A program made the position numbers and the translations under genes. The notes below the pieces were generated by a model. The model did no database searches and was not told the DNA's origin. It saw nothing but the letters and a program-made list of their open reading frames with translations. From Candidatus Bipolaricaulota bacterium (GTDB lineage: Bacteria; Bipolaricaulota; Bipolaricaulia; Bipolaricaulales; Bipolaricaulaceae), in assembly GCA_030550535.1 (NCBI GenBank), contig JAUQPF010000047.1:1-62210 (forward strand): a DNA stretch of 62,210 nucleotides, read 5' to 3'. Numbering within the stretch: position 1 is the first letter of the stretch; each line of letters begins with the position of its first letter. Shown in pieces: positions 59,514 to 62,210 of this stretch.

Positions 59514-60068
59514 TTGCCCGCAGAGGAGCTCGAACTCATTCAACGCAGCTTGAACGGGGACTTGGAGGCCTGGGGGGAGATCGTGGCCCGCTATAAGGAG
59601 GCGGTGTTCGCGGTGGCGCTGAGCATCCTGCGCAACCGCGCGGATGCAGAAGACGCCACACAAGATGCGTTCATCCGTGCCTACGAGAACCTGCAACGCT
59701 ACGATCTTTCTCGCAAGTTCTCCACTTGGCTCTTCACGGTGGCCGCCAACGTCGCGAAAAACGCGCTCCGCAAAAGGCGGCGGGAAAAGGACCCACTCCC
59801 GGAGGAGCTCGGCCCCGATCCGGCGGAGGAGGTGCACGCGGACCTCCGGCTTTCTGCGGTGCGGAAGGCCGTGCACGAGCTCCCCGAGGAGTACCGAAGC
59901 CCGGTGTTCCTCTACTACTGGCACGGGCTGAGCGTGGCCGAGATCGCCAGGATCCTGGGGCTTCCGGAGGGGACGGTGAAGACGAGGCTGCATCGGGCGC
60001 GGGCCATGATCCGTGCAAAACTCGTGGAAGAGGGGGTGATTCCCAATGCGGTGGGAGGAGCTGGATGA
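59514..60068 (+). CDS. ECF-type RNA polymerase sigma factor
   Basis: 184 residues: region 2 (DLEAWGEIVARYKEAVFAVALSILRNRADAEDATQDAFIRAYENL, then FSTWLFTVAANVAKNALRKRRR) and region 4 (VRKAVHELPEEYRSPVFLYYWHGLSVAEIARILGLPEGTVKTRLHRARAMI). It directs RNA polymerase to an envelope regulon. TTG 59514 lies 8 nt after AAAGGAG; the more upstream TTG 59487 overlaps the -10. It overlaps the next gene by 23 nt. Confidence 0.95.
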   Translation: MPAEELELIQRSLNGDLEAWGEIVARYKEAVFAVALSILRNRADAEDATQDAFIRAYENLQRYDLSRKFSTWLFTVAANVAKNALRKRRREKDPLPEELGPDPAEEVHADLRLSAVRKAVHELPEEYRSPVFLYYWHGLSVAEIARILGLPEGTVKTRLHRARAMIRAKLVEEGVIPNAVGGAG

Positions 60069-60582
60069 GCTGATTCGCGCGGCCTTGGCCAAGGAGGTGG
60101 ACGAGGCCGGGCCGGGCTTGGTGGGCCTGGAGGAGCGGGTGGTTCGGGAACTGGCGCGCCGTCCCGTGCGCCGTAGCCTCTGGCAGAAACTCGGCGCGTT
60201 CTTCTCCCAGCCCGTCCCCCGCTGGGCCTTGGTGGGCGCGGCCTGCGCCCTCCTTTTGGGCTTTGCCCTGGGCCGGCTCACCGCGCCCCGCCCCATCCCC
60301 CAATTCACCCCGAACCTCTTCGTGATCGCGGCCCCCGGCGCGCGCCAGGTGGCCGTGGTCGGGGACTTCACCGCCTGGCAGCCCCTGCCCCTTTCCGATC
60401 CCGATGGCGACGGGATCTGGACGGCGTTCATCCCCCTCCCACCCGGCCGCTACGAGTACGCCTTCCTCGTGGACGGAAAGTGGGTGGGCCAGGACCCCCT
60501 GGCTCAGGAGTACCTGCGCACCTTCGGGGAGTACGTGTCCGTGCGCTACGTAGGAGGAAGCGGTGCGGATCGCTCTTCTTAG
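60046..60582 (+). CDS. Membrane-anchored CBM48-like (glycogen-binding/isoamylase-early-set) protein, putative anti-sigma partner
   Basis: 178 residues: a charged cytoplasmic segment of about 59 residues (possible sigma-binding region), one membrane helix (about 60-78), then an extracytoplasmic domain with VIAAPGARQVAVVGDFTAW, LPLSDPDGDGIWTAFIPLPPGRYEYAFLVDGKWVGQDP, the pattern of AMPK/CBM48 early-set domains. Translation overlap with the sigma gene and this topology suggest it restrains the sigma factor and senses a glycan; this is inference. No ZAS Cys-His motif is present. Confidence 0.82.
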   Translation: MRWEELDELIRAALAKEVDEAGPGLVGLEERVVRELARRPVRRSLWQKLGAFFSQPVPRWALVGAACALLLGFALGRLTAPRPIPQFTPNLFVIAAPGARQVAVVGDFTAWQPLPLSDPDGDGIWTAFIPLPPGRYEYAFLVDGKWVGQDPLAQEYLRTFGEYVSVRYVGGSGADRSS

Positions 60583-61273
60583 CCTTTTGGCCCTGGCGGC
60601 CCTGGCCCAGCCCGTGCTGGTTCCGGCCGCGCCGAAACCAAGCGCGGAAGAGGTCTTGCAGTTCTTGGCGGGGATGAACCTGAGCCCGGAGTTCCGCGCC
60701 GCCTTGGCCAGCGTGCTCCGCGCGGGCCTGGCCACCGGCCGCGCCACCCCCACCGTGAGCCTCCTTTTGCTTCAGGACCTCGCCCCCCTTCCCCGAGAGG
60801 TCTCGGAACGCCTCTTAGAGGTGATCCGGTTCGCCCTCGCCCAAGGCTTCATCGTGGACACCGGCCTTTCTGGCTCCTCCATGATGAACGAGGTGCGGAA
60901 GCTTTTGGCTTTGGGGCGCCAGCCGGAGGAGATCGAGGCGGTGCTGCGGGTGCGCCTGGCCGTGCTCCTGGCCACCCGGAGCGTTCTTTTGCGCTACGGG
61001 CTTGTGGCGACCCCGCCCACGCCGCCCGATCAGCCCCTCCCGCCGGAGGAAAGGTTCGTCCTCGAGGTGGCCTGGGCGGTAAGCGACTTCCTCCTCTGGG
61101 AGGGCGGCGCCCCCTCGGACCCCCGGTTGTTCGCGTTCGTTCAGGCCCGGCTGAACCGACTGTGTTCCGTATGTGTACTTTCTGAGGAGCAGTGCCAGCG
61201 GAACGTGGCCTCCCTCACCCCCGAGATGGTGCAGGAAATCGGGCGGCTCGCGTTTCAGCCCGAAAGGAGGTAG
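60563..61273 (+). CDS. Exported helical protein of unknown function
   Basis: 236 residues: a signal peptide (about 1-16, ending near AALAQP), then an all-helical, Leu/Ala/Arg-rich body with FIVDTGLSGSSMMNEVRKLLALG and a small Cys cluster (LNRLCSVCVLSEEQCQ). No family recognised. GTG 60563 overlaps the CBM48 gene by 20 nt, so it belongs to the sigma operon. A role in signal relay or in surface assembly is possible, but nothing in the sequence proves it. Confidence 0.75.
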   Translation: MRIALLSLLALAALAQPVLVPAAPKPSAEEVLQFLAGMNLSPEFRAALASVLRAGLATGRATPTVSLLLLQDLAPLPREVSERLLEVIRFALAQGFIVDTGLSGSSMMNEVRKLLALGRQPEEIEAVLRVRLAVLLATRSVLLRYGLVATPPTPPDQPLPPEERFVLEVAWAVSDFLLWEGGAPSDPRLFAFVQARLNRLCSVCVLSEEQCQRNVASLTPEMVQEIGRLAFQPERR

Positions 61274-61275
61274 GC

Positions 61276-62210
61276 ATGAAGCGAGGCTTTATGGTGGCCC
61301 TTTGGATATTGGTTTTGGGCCTTGGTGCCCTTGCCCAAGAGGAGGCAGTCCCCTTGGGGATCATCATCGAGCCCCCTGCGGGGGAGCTCACCGTGCGCAT
61401 CTGGGTGGAGAAACCCGTCTACGCCGTGGGCGAGACCGTCCGCATCTATTTTGAGCTCAACAAACCCGCCTACGTGTACATCTGGGACATCATGCCCGAC
61501 GGCAAAGTTCAGCAGATCTTCCCCAACCTCTACGAGCCCCAGAACTATTTCCCGGCGGGCGTGCACAGCATCCCCAGCCCGGGCAAGGGCTACCAATTCA
61601 CGGTGACCCCACCTGTGGGCACGGAATGGCTACAGATCATGGCCACAACCACCCCCATCCCTCACTTCCAGGCCTTCGGCCCGACCCAGCCCTTCCCCCT
61701 GCTCAGCCCCGATCCCCAGAGCTGGCAGGAGCAGTTGGAGGCCCAGGTGTTGGGACTGGTCCCCGAGCCCACCCAGCGGGCCTTCGACTTCACCTGCTTC
61801 CAGATCGTTTATGGACCGGCTCCCGGCTACGGCACCCTCCAGGTCCTCACCACCCCGCCGCTTGCGAAACTCTACGTGGACGGGGTCTTCCGGGGCTACA
61901 CTCCGCGCACCCTCACCCTGACCTCCGGCTCTCATTCCGTGCTCATCCGCAAGACCGGATACCAGGACTACACGACCACTGTGTACATCCTTCGCGGGGG
62001 AACGCGCACCCTGAACGTGACCCTGACGCCGTTGGTAATAAACCAGCCGCCAGTGGCGCAGTTCACGTTTGCCCCGGCTGCGCCACGGGTGGGCGATTGG
62101 GTGTACTTTGACGCCTCCGCCTCCTACGATCCCGATGGCACCATCGCCAACTACCAGTGGGACTTCCAAAACGACGGGGTGTTCGACGCCACCGGGAAGG
62201 TCGCGTTCTT
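61276..62210 (+). CDS. Secreted DUF4384-PEGA-PKD surface protein (3' end cut by window edge)
   Basis: 311 residues visible: a signal peptide (about 1-20), a DUF4384 domain (about 35-125, TVRIWVEKPVYAVGETVRIYF and AYVYIWDIMPDGKVQQIFPN), a PEGA domain (about 185-255, GTLQVLTTPPLAKLYVDG, GYTPRTLTLTSGSHSV) and the start of a PKD domain (PPVAQFTFAPAAPRVG, YDPDGTIANYQWDF). AAAGGAGG precedes ATG 61276. Such proteins are typically surface or S-layer associated. The open frame runs off the window, so further domains are expected. Confidence 0.93.
   Translation, partial: MKRGFMVALWILVLGLGALAQEEAVPLGIIIEPPAGELTVRIWVEKPVYAVGETVRIYFELNKPAYVYIWDIMPDGKVQQIFPNLYEPQNYFPAGVHSIPSPGKGYQFTVTPPVGTEWLQIMATTTPIPHFQAFGPTQPFPLLSPDPQSWQEQLEAQVLGLVPEPTQRAFDFTCFQIVYGPAPGYGTLQVLTTPPLAKLYVDGVFRGYTPRTLTLTSGSHSVLIRKTGYQDYTTTVYILRGGTRTLNVTLTPLVINQPPVAQFTFAPAAPRVGDWVYFDASASYDPDGTIANYQWDFQNDGVFDATGKVAF

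Overview
This 62 kb window is a GC-rich, extremely compact stretch of chromosome, probably from an anaerobic and perhaps thermophilic bacterium. The evidence is two tungsten-type aldehyde:ferredoxin oxidoreductases, a class III (oxygen-sensitive) ribonucleotide reductase, a two-gene SufC/SufB system, frequent 1-4 nt gene overlaps and tail-to-tail overlapping stop codons. The overall style fits a deep-branching candidate phylum such as Bipolaricaulota/Acetothermia (OP1), but that placement is inference. No rRNA, tRNA, CRISPR array, transposase or phage gene was found, and no gene-free stretch exceeds 300 bases.

Layout, left to right. 1-2289: tpiA (cut by the window edge), a slipin and a metallo-beta-lactamase-fold hydrolase. 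2250-7953 (minus): homoserine dehydrogenase, an aldehyde:ferredoxin oxidoreductase, rsmH, ftsL and ftsI in one run, so two metabolic genes lead a cell-wall/division cluster. 8009-16176 (plus): an apparently single 11-gene arsenic-related operon comprising ArsR, a DUF318-type permease interrupted by one extra base, a CPKC thioredoxin-like protein, a small unknown, SufC and SufB, a secreted DUF1573-double-rhodanese protein, Acr3, a membrane-tethered CPDC thioredoxin, ArsC and a thioredoxin-CcdA fusion. 16173-22579: a heterodimeric ABC exporter and an ABC-2 export system. 22497-29183: M28 peptidase, peptide-binding protein, trpS and nrdD/nrdG. 29308-38001: rpsT (apparent AUU start), secF, khpB, yidC, a ribE-ribBA-ribH-hisS operon and a second aldehyde:ferredoxin oxidoreductase. 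38243-41241: a polar amino-acid ABC importer. 41242-46417 (minus): a beta-helix/DUF192 protein, a HAD phosphatase, FtsZ with an extra N-terminal domain and an M1 peptidase. 46499-53427: creatininase-like and molybdopterin genes, RNA methyltransferase-rplS-lepB (with embedded PDZ domain), lspA-tmk-dnaN and two little-known proteins. 53513-58399: alaS, lgt and lnt, the last two sharing a symmetric promoter. 58420-62210: a PKD lipoprotein and an ECF-sigma locus for envelope or surface proteins, running off the window.

Strongest leads: (1) the arsenic operon with built-in Fe-S assembly and an extracytoplasmic thiol-redox branch; (2) FtsZ carrying an N-terminal domain that resembles the DnaA N-terminal or DnaX tail fold; (3) signal peptidase I with a PDZ domain between its catalytic Ser and Lys; (4) a recurrent promoter design in which the -10 hexamer lies only 4-12 nt before the start codon and no Shine-Dalgarno is visible, pointing to leaderless mRNAs; (5) a palindromic shared -10 element for lgt and lnt; (6) a likely AUU start in rpsT.
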